64,000 nucleotides of DNA from Sisyra terminalis (lineage: Eukaryota; Arthropoda; Insecta; Neuroptera; Sisyridae): assembly GCA_958496175.1 (NCBI GenBank), contig OY292275.1:44965701-45029700 (forward strand), in the 5' to 3' direction. Under the pieces are notes generated by a model, which saw only the letters and a list, made by a program, of their open reading frames with translations, was not told where the DNA came from and searched no databases. This document shows positions 1 through 13,027 of the stretch, in pieces (position 1 is the stretch's first letter; each line of letters starts with the position of its first letter). A program made the translations under genes and the position numbers.

Positions 1-909
1 AAAAATAAATTTAGTGCCAACTCCAAGGATCTTTTGATAAAAAGTTTTTTCGTTGCGGTTATTTTTATTTTTGTAAAATAAAACTAAAAACCAAGTAAAA
101 TGAAATTCTATGATTTCAAAATACTTTTCTAATCATTTATCGTTTTACGTAGTCTTAGATATTCTAGAGTCGCACAAAGTCTTAAAAGAGATGAAGCGAT
201 GTCAAATTACCATTAAACATTGATACGCTTGCTATAACTATATACTTAAACGATACTAACGGAACTTGTTGTATATGATGAGTTTTATATTCCTATTGAG
301 AATTTTGGTTTGTTTTATTAATCAATGATAAATTCTTTGATGTTTTTTCACCGGCCGCAACTTTAATAAGTTATTAAAAAGCATCCAAGAATGTTCTTTA
401 TTACCAGTTTGCTTCTTCCTCTTGTGCATTATATGTACTTCCTTTATATATTAAAATTAATACTTCTTTGTTTGTAATTCATCCAATAAAACTTCGGGTA
501 ATTATTTTGTGTATGGTTTCAAAGCTTTTTGAATTGGTAAAGCGCTTTTTTTTTGTAGCCAAATAATATAAAAAGTAATTATGAGTGGTTTTGGGAGAAA
601 ACAGAGGCAACAGGAATTACATTGGTAATAAATTGACTATCTGAAATGGTTAATATTATAGAAGGTAAATTAGAAGAACCCCCAATAAATTAAACAGAAG
701 AATTTGAGTCTTCAAAGTCAACTTATAAAGAAGCAGAAAACTGTAGTCTGTAGCAGATGTTTGAAATTGATCTTATAGAAGTCAATAAAATTAAGAATCC
801 AATAAGGATTTCAATTTTCTCTGGTTTTTGGCAATAATGAAAAAAGAAAATTTAAAGAATCAAAGTAGCGGCAGGGCAAAGTTTGTTGAAGGAATTAGAT
901 TTTGGGGTT
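1..909. other. Non-coding, no recognised element
   Basis: AT-rich sequence with scattered stops in all frames. I see no exon, RNA gene or repeat end here. Confidence 0.5.
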
Positions 910-1080
910 AGTGTTTTCATATCTCAATAGAGACATTTATCTCCCAGATAAAATTTTATCCGGAAGAGAGACTAAACAAGTGTGTTTCCACCTAAAAATA
1001 GAGGTAAGTGTAGTACTTATGTTACAGATAAATGTGAATCTATTAAATAACAATCATAATGATAAGGTCTATCAATCCAT
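910..1080 (+). repeat. Dispersed repeat, copy 1
   Basis: Aligns in the same orientation with 2250-2420. Shared words are GACATTTATCTYCCAGATAA, TTTATCCG, CACCTAARAATAG and CTATTAAATA. An ORF of 72 codons crosses this copy but is not preserved in the other, so it is not a gene. Confidence 0.6.
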
Positions 1081-1634
1081 GAGCAAAAATTCTTGTCTTC
1101 ATTTAAAAAAATATATTTAAATCGAAAATTTTTATGCAAACATTTCAATGAATGCTTTTTTCTCTAAGGTTTTGTTTAGCTCACAATTTTTTCTTTGGAA
1201 TTTGTTTTTGATCTTATGCTACTCAATTTTATCAAAACATCAGAAACTAGATTGAGACAGTTATGTAGACTGTGACTCTCGATTTCAATTAAAGTCGCGA
1301 GATCTGCAGTAAAGATCACCAATATTTTTAGCCGTTTGAACACTTTTTTAAGTAGGCAAAAGTTAATGACTTGAACCTGGAAAAATATTTACGCAGAACA
1401 CCTATAAGATCCTACAACCTATTCGGAAATATATGGTCCCCATTCCAAAGAGTTTAGGAAGCTTTGGGTAGGACCAAGAAGAGCTAATTGGTGGCTTACT
1501 ATAAAACTTAATTCTGATATTGAAAAATTAGAAGAAGTATTTCCTTCTAATGCAAAGTTTATTTTTTGAGGAGTTTTAAATGAGTCAAAAACTATAACAA
1601 TTTATATACTAATACTGTTTTTTTTTATCTATAG

Positions 1635-2234
1635 CAGTGTTTCATAACCTGCGGTGCCCGCAGTACTTTTGATAATAAATTTCGCAAAAAAAAATATTTT
1701 TATAAATTAAAAAACCCAAACATATTGTAACGTGACGTCTCAAAACTGTATTGAGATGGCGTTTATTCGTTCTTTTAATTTCTTTTGGAAATAAATAATC
1801 ACTTTCACACTTAACAATCACTTTTTTATTACACAATTACACTTGTCAAAACAATCACTTAAATGACAATAATCACTTTTAATTCAAATCACACTAATAA
1901 TCGCTTGGTAATCGCTTTGTTGTAACGGAAATTCAAGATGAACTTCGATACAGAACTGTCCCTGGGCTTGAGCTGAGCGACCCAATATTCTAGAATGTAC
2001 TCCATTGTTCGCCAACGTTCCACCACCTACTAGATGTTTTCAGAACAATATATGTACATTCGCATTGGTGGGAGAGAGATAGAAGTCAATTAGCCAATCG
2101 CGTACCGGCATGGCACAAAGAGAAAGACAGACTTTGCCCCTTTCTGTTACAATATTGTTCAATGTGGGTCGGAGATCTGTTTTCAGATTCAAAGGGGTGC
2201 GGCTGACTTTAAAGGCTAAGAAACTAATCTATTG
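1635..2234. mobile_element. Decayed hAT-like element
   Basis: The left end CAGTGTTTCATAACCTGCGG matches hAT MITE ends. The right end GGCTAAGAAACTAATCTATTG is its degraded inverse. The interior (1930-2190) is GC-richer than surroundings and non-coding. It sits between the two copies of the repeat at 910-1080 and 2250-2420. Confidence 0.4.
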
Positions 2235-2249
2235 CCCTAAGTACTGGTA

Positions 2250-2420
2250 TTTTCACACCTAGCTAGTGACATTTATCTTCCAGATAAAACTTTATCCGAA
2301 GGATAGAGAAAACAAGCATATTTTCACCTAAGAATAGTGATATGTGTTGGATTTATCATACATATTAATTTTTGTCTATTAAATAGCTATCTTAAGGATA
2401 TAATTTATCTTCCTATAAGT
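2250..2420 (+). repeat. Dispersed repeat, copy 2
   Basis: Second copy of the 910-1080 sequence, about 80% alike by eye. Placed just after the hAT-like element. Confidence 0.6.
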
Positions 2421-2436
2421 GATAATATCAACCGTG

Positions 2437-5400
2437 TAGCTTTGAAAATTCTTCGGTACGTGATTTTACTTACAGGAAAAAAGTCTTATCACCCCTGAAT
2501 TACAATAAAATTTATAGAAATACACACATTTGCTTAGTAAAAGTAATATAATAGAATATTAAAGGATAAACCCTAAAGTACTTGATTAAACCACACAATC
2601 ACTTACATCTCCATTTAAACGTTTTTATTCGAAAAGCACTAATGTGTGAATCTTCTCATTACCTAATAGGGATAGATTCAAATTAATTAAACTTTGATCA
2701 TCATGTTAACGACGAAATGAGGGCAACTGTCGATATGATCACCAACCGTTGACTTTTTGTAATTGCAAAACACATCCACTAACCATGTACTATGGGTTTA
2801 TAATCTCATTTTGTCACAGAGCCCCTATGGTTAAACCTTATGGCGTAACCCGAACCCTCAACCAAATTAATCAGCCCTACATTTATGTTCAACACCCCTT
2901 CCTATTCTTTAAGTACGCTCATCATGTTTACTCATCATGCAATTTTTGCAGAATACAATATCTTATTGTTCTTAAATACAATGACTTTAGATAAGGTGTC
3001 ATAAATAAATGTCCTAAAAAATAAATTTTAATATTTGGTACCTACAAAAACAAGAAATCTGTTTAGTGTTATCTGTAGTTCTTTACAAATTTACAACTAA
3101 ATGTATCTAATGAAAAAATTGCAAATTTTTGAAAATTTGCATGATTCTACCAAAATGTGTTACCGATACTGAGTCGACATATGAATGGAAAACTAAGTCT
3201 AATATTTATGGAGTATAATTTACTTTCAATAACTTCCATTTTCCTTTGAACTTTTGATTTTTCCTTTGAAGAAAAAGACATGCAAACTTTTTGTTTATTC
3301 ATAAAGCACAGTTCAAAGTTCTTTGTCTGAATACAGTTTAGCTTCAATGCAAATGAATTGTTCAACTCTGGAATCATTCAATATTCGATATTTGTCGTTC
3401 TAAAAACGTAAATTGTTTTAGAAGAAAATAAGAAACAAAACTGTGTGGTATTTATTAAATAATATGGAAAAGAAATTTATTGGCTGCAAAATTTTCAGAT
3501 GCAACTTGCACGAAAGAAGTCGGAGTAAGTATTTACTTAGATTTTAATTATGATTTTGTAATGCTCGTTCTCGTGTCAATGCTTTATAAACTACATGCAT
3601 AGTTATATTTTGACTTCATACGTTTCATAAAATACAATTTCTCACCCTAACATATGAATATATGGTTCATTACGGTTATAATAAGGAGGTAATCCTTTCA
3701 TTTTATAGTAATATTAATTATAATTAGTGTTTCCACAAGGGATGAGGGAGATGTAAACCCTTTCACCGACTCCTATGCTGCAACCATCTAATAACACTAG
3801 AATACACTCTGATCCCTCATATTTTTAATTGCTCCCAAGTTAGTCTCGACGAAAGCAAAGTTTGAAGCATTTTCCCCGGTTTTTTCCATTCATCCAATAT
3901 TTCAATTTGAAATAGGGAGGAGAAAAAGACACAAAATAGAGCATCTATTCGTTTGATCTGTTGATTTATTTATCCCAGTTTTTGCCCCTTTTTCTTTTAA
4001 TCTTCGACTGTGTGTGTTTTTTCAAACAAATCATGTTGGCTTCCTTAAAAAGCGACGTATTAAAATCTGAAATATTCTTATAAAAATGTTGAATTATTTA
4101 TGTGATATGATTATATTTCCGCAAGTTCATGTTAAAAGAGCTTTATTCCTCAACGGAGCCAATTTCACATCTTATGAGGATTATATAAGACAGTCGTGGC
4201 GCCAAAGATAAATAGATAAACCTGACAAAACTTTTCCCCTATCCAAAGTCACCCTAATACTCTTCGACGAAATTCCACCAAAAACAATCATCCCTTAACA
4301 TCCCACAGACATATCTCAATAAATCTCCATCATTTCTTGACCAAATACGTTCGCAATTAGTATAGTTTCTTGTCATTTCTAGTTTAATATTGGAGCCACA
4401 AGTATAGTATTTGCGTTCCATTCGAACTTATTGATTTGCGTCTTATTACTTCGTGTCACTTGAACAAAAATTTGTTTGAAATATTACACAATATTTCATA
4501 TTGAGAATATGAAAAAAAAATCTTTCAAAGCACAGTATGGAAGGGGAGCGCGGGCATTTTGGTATAGGTTTATTCACTATACACACACATGTAATCGCTT
4601 AATTACTTATAGACACGTAAGTTAAAGCTTATACTAACTGAAAATTGTATTTTTCAAAACATGTTACACGCAAGCCTGACGAGAATAAAATATTCAGCAT
4701 TGATCAAAAGGATAAAAAAAATATTAGAAAATCGTTTTAAAGAACCAAAGTGGAGCTGGTACCTATTTATTATGTTAAAAATTTATGTATTAATCATATT
4801 CATAAATAATTTCCTTGAGATATTAAAAACCTGATTCAACATTTATTTTACAAACATAAAAGTCGAGATTGAAATTAATGCGTTGTAAAAGAATTTTAAT
4901 AAGTTAAAGCATATTCTACTTGGTCTGTAGACTAAAGTCGATTGATTTAAATCTTTTGCAAAAAATGAGTATTCCAAAACTCAGTACCTACGATTTCCAG
5001 TTAGAATTTTATTAAGGCTTTTATATAACGTTTTCTTTTTAACATTTCATTTCCAACGACTTATTGACTATTACTTGATAACCAAGAAAATGGAAAATTT
5101 TCATACAGTTAAACATACAGTACTAATATCAATAACGTTTTTGGAGTTTAGTAATGCAATAAAGGGTCCACTTCGTTAGTGTTTTAGAGAAAAAAATTGG
5201 TAGATATTTAACTCTTTTTTTGGCTATTTTATACTAAAATTGGCTTGAGTTTTGTAATAAATATCAGTTTTAGGGTTTCTTTAAATCCTCAAATCGTTAA
5301 AGTATATAGTTTGTTTTTGTTTTGCTATTTATATATTGTCACCTTTACAAATGCCAGGATTTTTGGTAATTCTTGGTTTAATAAAAAACCGTGTCGAGAA

Positions 5401-5728
5401 TTATTGAAAATTTGCTCAATACGAGAATTGAACATGGTATCTAATAGTTTTGGAGTAATAATCGTAATCACTCGGCCACCAGTAGGCCAAAATAGTATTT
5501 ATAAGGCAAATACTTGCCGAAAAACAAATATTTCAAAGAACTGAGCAAGGAAATTTGTCGTTTACATCTGCAAATAGTTGCATTTTTTATTTTATGTAAA
5601 TTTCTGCGCATTTGGAAGAGTGTAATCGATCATAGGATCTAATTCTAATTTCAATATGATAATTACTTTGAAATATAAACTTATTCTTTGTAATCCAGTG
5701 CCACCGCTCATTTGGAATCACGCGCCTA
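2437..5728. other. Non-coding, no recognised element
   Basis: Open frames here (2749-2994, 5245-5544 and similar) are short, compositionally AT-like and match no family. 3740-4350 is slightly less AT-biased and could be conserved non-coding DNA, but nothing specific supports that. Confidence 0.5.
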
Positions 5729-5737
5729 TAAGGTTAT

Positions 5738-5888
5738 CAAGGTTTATAAATTACAAAGGTTGCCCCATTAGAAAAAAATGACGTCATACGAAGAATTTTG
5801 AAATTTGAATCAGTCTGAAGATATGTACGAATTTCTTCTGGATACGTCACGTGGCGCATGAGGTCACCTGTGTATTTTATAAACCTTG
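5738..5888 (+). mobile_element. MITE copy 1 with 9-bp target duplication
   Basis: A 151-bp element with ends CAAGGTTTATAAA ... TTTATAAACCTTG, flanked by identical 9-bp TAAGGTTAT (5729-5737 and 5889-5897). The interior is foldback-like: TGACGTCATACGAAGAA pairs imperfectly with the TTCTTCTGGATACGTCACG block. A 9-bp duplication is typical of Mutator-like (MULE) elements. A close second copy lies at 62841-62995. Confidence 0.85.
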
Positions 5889-5897
5889 TAAGGTTAT

Positions 5898-8589
5898 CAC
5901 TTTACTACTACGTTACTATGCAAAAACAAGTTTATAGTAATAATAATTGCGATTTATGTTAAAAATTTACTGGAAATAAAGTTTGGCTTCTTCCGGATTT
6001 TATTATCAATCGGTTATTGTTATCAAATACCCACAATCCCAATGTAATCACATTAACCGGTGTGCCCTGTACTTACATAATCTAATTATCAATCATAAAG
6101 TAAATATTAAAATATTCTTAAGACGATTATTATAAGTTGTATTCGCAAACCAAGTAAAGTATAATATATTTATAATATGTTCCAATATTTTATAGACGTT
6201 AAGCTTAATAATTTGTAAAGAAAAACTTTTTAAACTACTTTATTTATGCTCGAGATACAAAAGGCTTTAAATTCAATTATGAGATATATAGGATCTTACG
6301 CTAGACGGGAATATAATGTAAATAAAGAAGAAACTTGATATAGTTGTCAAAGACAATAAGCTTCGATATCGTTATTAATTCATAATTATGAACCTAATAA
6401 GACGCAAATGGAACTTTTAATTACTTCAACGTTAAAAAGATAGTTTGATAGAAAATAAATTTATGTAGATAATCATAAAATATTTCATTCTCAATTTTGT
6501 GGATATTACATGTTTAATATTTTATACCTTTTCGAGTTTTCATGAAATTGTCTACTCATATGTCCCTGATAAAATTCATAACTAATATATTTGCAATCTA
6601 TATCAGTAAAGAGTAGATTTTTTTCAGATTGAGAGAATAGCCAACCCAAATAATATTGTGAGCTACTTTGGAAATGTATCATAATTTCGCGGACCCCAAA
6701 AAAATTATATATTTCCATATAAGATTTAGATACACTATAGACATATTTAATATTATATTGGTTTTGATCTCTTTGGTCAATATAAAGGACATATATTTTG
6801 CCTAAGTGAAATGAATTTCGCAGGCCAGAAAAATAGCCGCGGATTGACCACCCCTATGTTAAGTGGATTCATTGTTTGTAATTAGTAAAATAAAAATATT
6901 TAAAAATATAAAAATTTTGAAATTCTGTTGCATGCTGAGTAATTAAATTTATGATTAAATTAAGATAAATTGGTGTTAAAAGTTTACTCCTCATTGTTTT
7001 TTTGTAATACCTTAATAGAATCTATCTTCTATATAAACATGTTATAAAAGTTTCCAAACACAATAAACGTAAAAACTACTGATCGGATTTTCGTTAGGTT
7101 ATCAATAGGCAATTAATGGAACAGTTTCAGTGCATAATTAATTACGGTTTTGTGCAAATTGACTGAACTATAACGATGATTTTTAGAAACTACGTCAGAA
7201 AAAAATTAGTATCGTAGATTTTTAAATACATATACAAATAATCAGTTTTGTATAGTATTTCATTGGTATACTGGGTAACATTATCGCTTTGTGTATAAAA
7301 GGACAGGTATCAAACCCCAAAAACTCCTGTTTTTGTTTGTTCTTCTAAATTTTGATTAATAGAGCCAAAAAATAGTTCTCAATAAGGAAACAGTACAGAA
7401 ATTAGTCACAATAATGTAGCTTACTTAAACATAAAAATATTAAAAATATATTGTTGGTAAAAATTATTTAATGATACAAACGGTTTACGGGCATTAGATT
7501 ACGCTTTAGATATATGATAAAAATGTAAACATTTTAAAACAAAATACCTCCGCCTAGTTTACCTGCTGAATACAATACACTTAAAAACTACTATCTGGGT
7601 TCTTATATAGTTTCTTGCAGTAGACGGAGTGATCTATGAGGAAAATTTAGGTGAATAATGTATAAATATTTTGTGTAAATTGACTGAAGTATTACATATA
7701 ATGATTGTTATATAATGATTGTTGCCTATTTCAGCTACAACCAATCTATTGAAAGTTTTGCAAAAATCCAAGAAGAAAAATTGAAAAAAAGACGAAAATG
7801 CTAGAATAGTAAGCTTATGAATAAACAGAATAACTTTAGTGCGAAATATTCTAATTAAAGTCTAAGGTTTAAGCTATGCATTGCTTGCCAGTTAGTCAGT
7901 GTAATCATTTTAGTAAATAAAAAATTAAAAACAGCTCTACCAAGAATATGGAGGTTGGGAACTATTGCAAATTGCTTTGTTTATAATATATTGTATTATA
8001 TAATACGAATAACGATTAAAAAAAAGATGTGGAAAAGTACATTTAAGCTATAGCCATGTATTAGTTTGCTAAAATAAAAAACATGACTAAAAACGGAAAA
8101 GTGTTACCGTTACTAATAATTTATTTATCCCATGAAGCAATAATATAAGAAAATTCAAGAGTTTCTAATTACCTTCATTGATATTTTCACACAACAGTAT
8201 TTAAGTTGTCCTTTCCATGCACTGTTTCAGTTGAAGTACCAGCTTAATTTTCCAAGCACAGATACAATCTCCATCTAAAATAAAAAAAAAGAGTATAAAA
8301 TAAACTTATAAAATTTAACAAAAATAAGAAAAGCATGTGTTATTTTTCACTATCTATGATCTTTCGGGCAATATCTTTAATGAAAACTTTAATTTTCTGC
8401 TATTTATCCATAGTGGTCCACGTTTAAGATAAAAAATCATAAAATTATAGTTGGTCAAGCTAAATTTTGTCAAAAATCCGCAACAATTAGTGATTTGAGA
8501 AGTGATTATAAATGGCTCAAGATATAAAGAAACTATAAAACTCAAAACTTATGTAAAATAAAGTTAGCCTTCCAGAAGAAATTGGACAT
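5898..8589. other. Non-coding, no recognised element
   Basis: AT-rich; no coding similarity, terminal repeats or RNA genes recognised. Confidence 0.5.
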
Positions 8590-8995
8590 TGATGGGAATT
8601 ATTTTGTTAGGAAATCTTTCAAAATGGTCGAAATAATTTTTTACCAGTCATCATAATGCAAGAGTCCTTTATTGAAGAAAAGCTCTGAAAAAACTAATAA
8701 ATTAAAGGGGGGAGGGTATTTCCTTAGCCAATATAATCATCGAAAGTTATTTATTTCATCGGATTGCTATTTATTTCAATTGTTACATTTACTAAGTGGT
8801 AACAAAATTAAAAGCTTAACTGATGTTCAAAATTTAATTTTTTGATATTTTTCTTAGTAATCAGTTCATTTTGGCTAACTTGGCATTAAAAATTTACACA
8901 CTAAATGCAAAAACGTTGATACTATTGAGGCTGATTATATCATTGATTTAAAATCTCAAAAGTTTAAACAAATTCTAATTAACAATGCTGGTATT
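8590..8995 (-). repeat. Dispersed repeat A, uninterrupted copy
   Basis: Its reverse complement aligns with 30270-30538 and then, without a gap, with 32097-32180, giving the empty-site structure for the element inserted at 30539. Landmarks are TTCAATTGTTAC, GAGGCTGATTATATCATTG and the CCCTCCCCCCTTTAATTT block (reverse strand, about 8700). No coding frame. Confidence 0.65.
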
Positions 8996-9076
8996 CTTAT
9001 CCATGGTTTTATTATACATTAATGATTCTTATTTTCTGGGTACTTTTTAATATTTGATGTTTTTATTAAATTTTTT

Positions 9077-9114
9077 GTACAACGTTTCGTCACTTTCGCA
9101 GCTTCTTCAGGTAC
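9077..9114 (-). ncRNA. Candidate hammerhead-like ribozyme motif (left arm)
   Basis: Minus-strand order: GTAC, CTGAAGA, A, GCTGC-GAAA-GTGAC, GAAAC, GTT, GTAC. Stem I pairs GTAC/GTAC. Stem II has one A-C mismatch compared with the right arm. Confidence 0.4.
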
Positions 9115-9290
9115 TCAATTACAAACATCAAATTTTTAAATCCATGTAAAATAATCTTTCTCATAATAATTCAATAAAATGTAAAATAAATAACAGAAAT
9201 TTGTTATAATGTTATTTATTTTACATTTTATTGAATTAATATGAGAAAGATTATTTTACATGGATTTAAAAATGTGATGTTTGTAGTTGA

Positions 9291-9328
9291 GTACCTGAAG
9301 AAGCTGCGAAAGTGGCGAAACGTTGTAC
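9291..9328 (+). ncRNA. Candidate hammerhead-like ribozyme motif (right arm)
   Basis: Elements in type I hammerhead order: stem I GTAC (9291-9294), box 1 CTGAAGA (9295-9301), one extra A, stem II GCTGC-GAAA-GTGGC (9303-9316, five pairs with two wobbles), box 2 GAAA (9317-9320), a minimal stem III AC/GT, U at position 17, then GTAC (9325-9328) pairing with the first GTAC. The unpaired A after box 1 departs from the consensus G10.1-C11.1 pair. Confidence 0.5.
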
Positions 9329-9393
9329 AAAAAATTTAATAAAAACATCAAATATTAAAAAGTATCCAGAAAATAAGAATCATTAATGTATAA

Positions 9394-12300
9394 CAAAATC
9401 GAATGTTTTAATTGCATATTTAAAAAAACGAAATTACTTTCCAGTACCTACTCCTAATAATAATAGTAATAATAAAATAAAATACAATTTCTATTCACTT
9501 CCACTACGGATATGTGATAGCATGCTTAAATTGACTTATTGTAAACTGTTTTACAGTTTGCAGTATATCTTACAACCTAAGCAATGATTTTACAAATGAA
9601 ATTTAAAGGTAGACTTTCTCATTCATTTTCTTAAGACAGATTTAATTTTCATGAAGAAAATTTCCAATCGAATTTGTTTATAGGGAAATCTTGTCAAATT
9701 AAATTTCAAACCAAACAACTTCTTTGAAGAATTTAATTCAGTGTCCCATTGACAAAGTGAATTTGAAAAGACGAATTTCATTAATTTGCTAATAAAAACG
9801 CTCGCCTTTTAATAACGTAAATCATTTCAATCTACCAACGCAAACTTTTCTAAAGCCCATTACAGCTGTGTATTTTCAATGAAAACATTACAATTTATGT
9901 ACTCGAAACTAGTTAATTCGATCTGTACCAATATTTTAAGTGAACATGTGGGCGTTTGATGAGGGTTCACATGATATTATTGTTCGCCGATACATACGCA
10001 ATAGTACCAACTATACAAATGAAAATATTAAAATCAGTCGAGAAAAAGTTATCAAAAGTTTGATTTGGAAATAAGGCCAATAAAATGTCTTCGAGAATCC
10101 TTGTCATATAAAAGTTTTTTTTATGTGAAATATCGAGTATTGAGATTTGAATCTTTTTATTTATGTTCCACTTTCCTGTTTTTTTCCCTCGTTTAGGGGT
10201 CTCCCGTTTGTTTGTGTTCAGTCTTTGCGCTTTCGCTGTTTAAAAACAAATTTGGAGATTTAATGCTTCCTATATGTATATTCAGCAAGGCATGGTTCAT
10301 TAATTTCGAACGAAGTTTCCACCATTTTCATATATTCTAGTCTGCGTTTATTTGGATAAAAAAATCACTTTTCCATGTAAGATATTGGTTTTTAAATATA
10401 TGACTCATTTTTGATAGTTTTAGAGTCATTTTTTCTCACAATTGGTTACTTTTTTATTATTTATTGGTCGATAACTTTTAATAGAAGTTTGCAGGTTTAT
10501 CTTGAAATTTCATCCCGCATTTGAGTATTCTAAAGTTGAAAAGTAGAATTCAAAGTGGTTTCTAACAATATGATGCATAAATAATCTTAATTTTAAATCA
10601 TAATTTGTCTTAAATGTAACCCAAATCTGATGTTCAGAAGAAGCTTATGCTTTTAGTGCGGAAGGATTATAAAGGTATCGTCTTTTCCTTAGTTAAACAC
10701 TCTTCAAAGGCATACGGTGGTTAATCAGACGACTTAAACGAATTTATCATTCAAAAACATCCAACGTTATAGTATTTATTTTACTATAATACATTTTAGA
10801 GTACAAAGCTTTATAGTACTTATTCAACTACACACTTTCATTCCCACATTCAATTCTTTTTCAAAACTTCATGAAATTATCATTGATAATCACAAAAATA
10901 GATTTCAGTTCAAAAATTCAATCCTTAAATTAAAAACTTTTAAGCCTTACAGAAGATTTGGCCTAATACAAAAATCATTAAAATCAGCCGTTTAATTTAA
11001 AAATTTAAATGATCAATAATCGCTTATTGCATAATTATATTACAATAATTGCTTAATTAATGTTTTAAAACTTCTATCAACAAAGCTTTAATCATGCCTT
11101 TTATTGAAATTCTCTGGACTCTTTAATCATCCAATTTTCATTCTTTCACTTGTTCCGTAACGAAAGAATTGCATTATTATCATTATATGCATACGTATAT
11201 TAGCTAGTTATATTCAACCCTGCAAATTTCACAATAAATGTCATATAGGAAAAAGTGAGAAAAAAGGTTATTTCTGTACGAAATATCAGTTTTTCTTTCT
11301 TTATGACAACTAAAGTTTTCGCAATAAATATACCATTATAATCCCATAATATGATTTAATTTATTTATAATACGATTTGATTAATATCCAATAAATTCAT
11401 TTTAATATAAAATATCAATGATATATATTTAATTAATATTTAAAACTGTATGTAACTCTGAAATCAATGAAGGTAAATACCATGTATTTTACATTATTGC
11501 AAATAAATTTGAAATTTCATAATTTTCCTATCAGTAAATTCGATCAATTAAAATGCAAGGTGCATAACAAGACGTAATAGTAAAAATAAATTTGAAAGCG
11601 TAGCTTTCTACGATTTATCGTTTTTGACATATACAAAACGCAAGATTATACGTCAAATAAAGAGATATAACTTCAAAAATGGATAACTTTGTTAAAACGA
11701 AAATTTATAGCACAAGACTATTTGAAAAAACAAGTCTTTACCAAAATTTTCGTCAAAAATATCTTTTGATGATATTTATTTGACAATCTCTTCCAGTTTC
11801 AGATAGTAATTACAATTTTTGTAAGTTTTCCAATAGGACATTCATATTAAAGTTATCAAAGGTATAAAACCTTCTTGATGGTAAATTTATTTGTATATAG
11901 TTATCTGAGTTATCCTTTATAGTTTCTGTTTTTGTAGTAATAAATTTTTATTAAAATGTATTTCCTTTGAAATACAAAAGACAACCGGCAAGTCATGCTC
12001 ATAAGAAATGATATGGTGCTGAATATTTTGATATTTCTGATATACAAGACACAGGAGTACAAAACAAATCAAAAGATAAGAAAAAGTATGAAATTGTTTC
12101 AAAGTTCTAGGGAATTTCATTTGCATATCTACAAAAATCGAAGTTCGAAAATTAAAAATTCAAGGTTTGATAATTTCTTATTTTAGATTTACTTTAAATT
12201 GGATGCTTATCAGCCAAAAAAATTATCTGTCGAATAGTATAATTATTTGGAATGCGAAGTATAATACTGAATATCATTGTAATTTTTATGGCTATTGGTA

Positions 12301-12571
12301 GAGGTTAAGGTGGTAAAAGCCGTAGTGCTGGGTTCAAATGTCGTTAATAAGATTTATAATATTTCATAATTTACGAATTTTTATAATCGTTTTGGTTATC
12401 ACTAATTATAAATTAATACTAATAGTAGATGAATTTCAAAAAAAAGTTTATCTTTAAATTGATAGTCGTTTTATGAAATACTAAACTTAAAGTGTGAGCT
12501 GCAGTTCATTGCTAATTTCGATTAAAGAAGTAACCAAAAGTATAAATGTAGTTGTTGTTAATATTTTCGAA
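9394..12571. other. Non-coding, no recognised element
   Basis: Holds a short AAT-type run near 9451-9476 and otherwise featureless AT-rich sequence. Frames at 11917-12186 overlap on both strands and match nothing. Confidence 0.5.
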
Positions 12572-12800
12572 CAGTGGTCCTTAACCTAAGTTTGATTGAA
12601 TCCCCGGGGCTCGGTGAGTTAGTCTCGCGGGTTCGGCGGAAGTTACGACACACCTCCGACTCATATGATCCATGTATAAAAATGTCTCTGTTTTGGATTT
12701 GAAAAAATTCATATTTTATTTTTCCCATTAAAAAGGGTTCGGTGAATATAGATATGAAACTAGTGGGAATCAGTACCTCCTACCAGATTAAGAACTACTC
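12572..12800. mobile_element. hAT-type MITE
   Basis: Starts CAGTGGTCCTTAACCTAA and ends in the inverse (TTAAGAACTACTC). It contains the GGGGCTCGGTGAG / GGGTTCGGTGAA blocks familiar from hAT MITEs. Flanking 8-mers TTTTCGAA and TCATAGAA agree at only 5 of 8 positions. No coding frame. Confidence 0.6.
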
Positions 12801-13027
12801 TCATAGAAAGTAAACAAGAAGCATCGAAGAATAGAAATAGTGGAATTTTCTGATTTGAATGTCATTATTAGGAATAGGAAGTACAATCACGAAAAAACTG
12901 AAACCATTTTAAAGAAGAAATAATAATCTAAGACAAGAGTAAGATAACCATTTCGAATAAAAAATCCAACAAAAGACTTCTTGGATCGTTTTATGATGTC
13001 ATGCAAATTTAGTCTATCTTCATCAAA

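Larger units (their letters stand above)
9012..9393. repeat. 382-bp near-perfect palindrome with hammerhead-like cores
   Basis: Arms of about 185 bp are reverse complements, from TTATACATTAATGATTC at the left to GAATCATTAATGTATAA at the right, with a short centre near 9203. Blocks shared with the 56241-56600 palindrome (TTTTTATTAAATTTTTTGTAC, ACATCAA) make the two one family. No coding frame. It abuts the dispersed repeat at 8590-8995. Confidence 0.85.
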
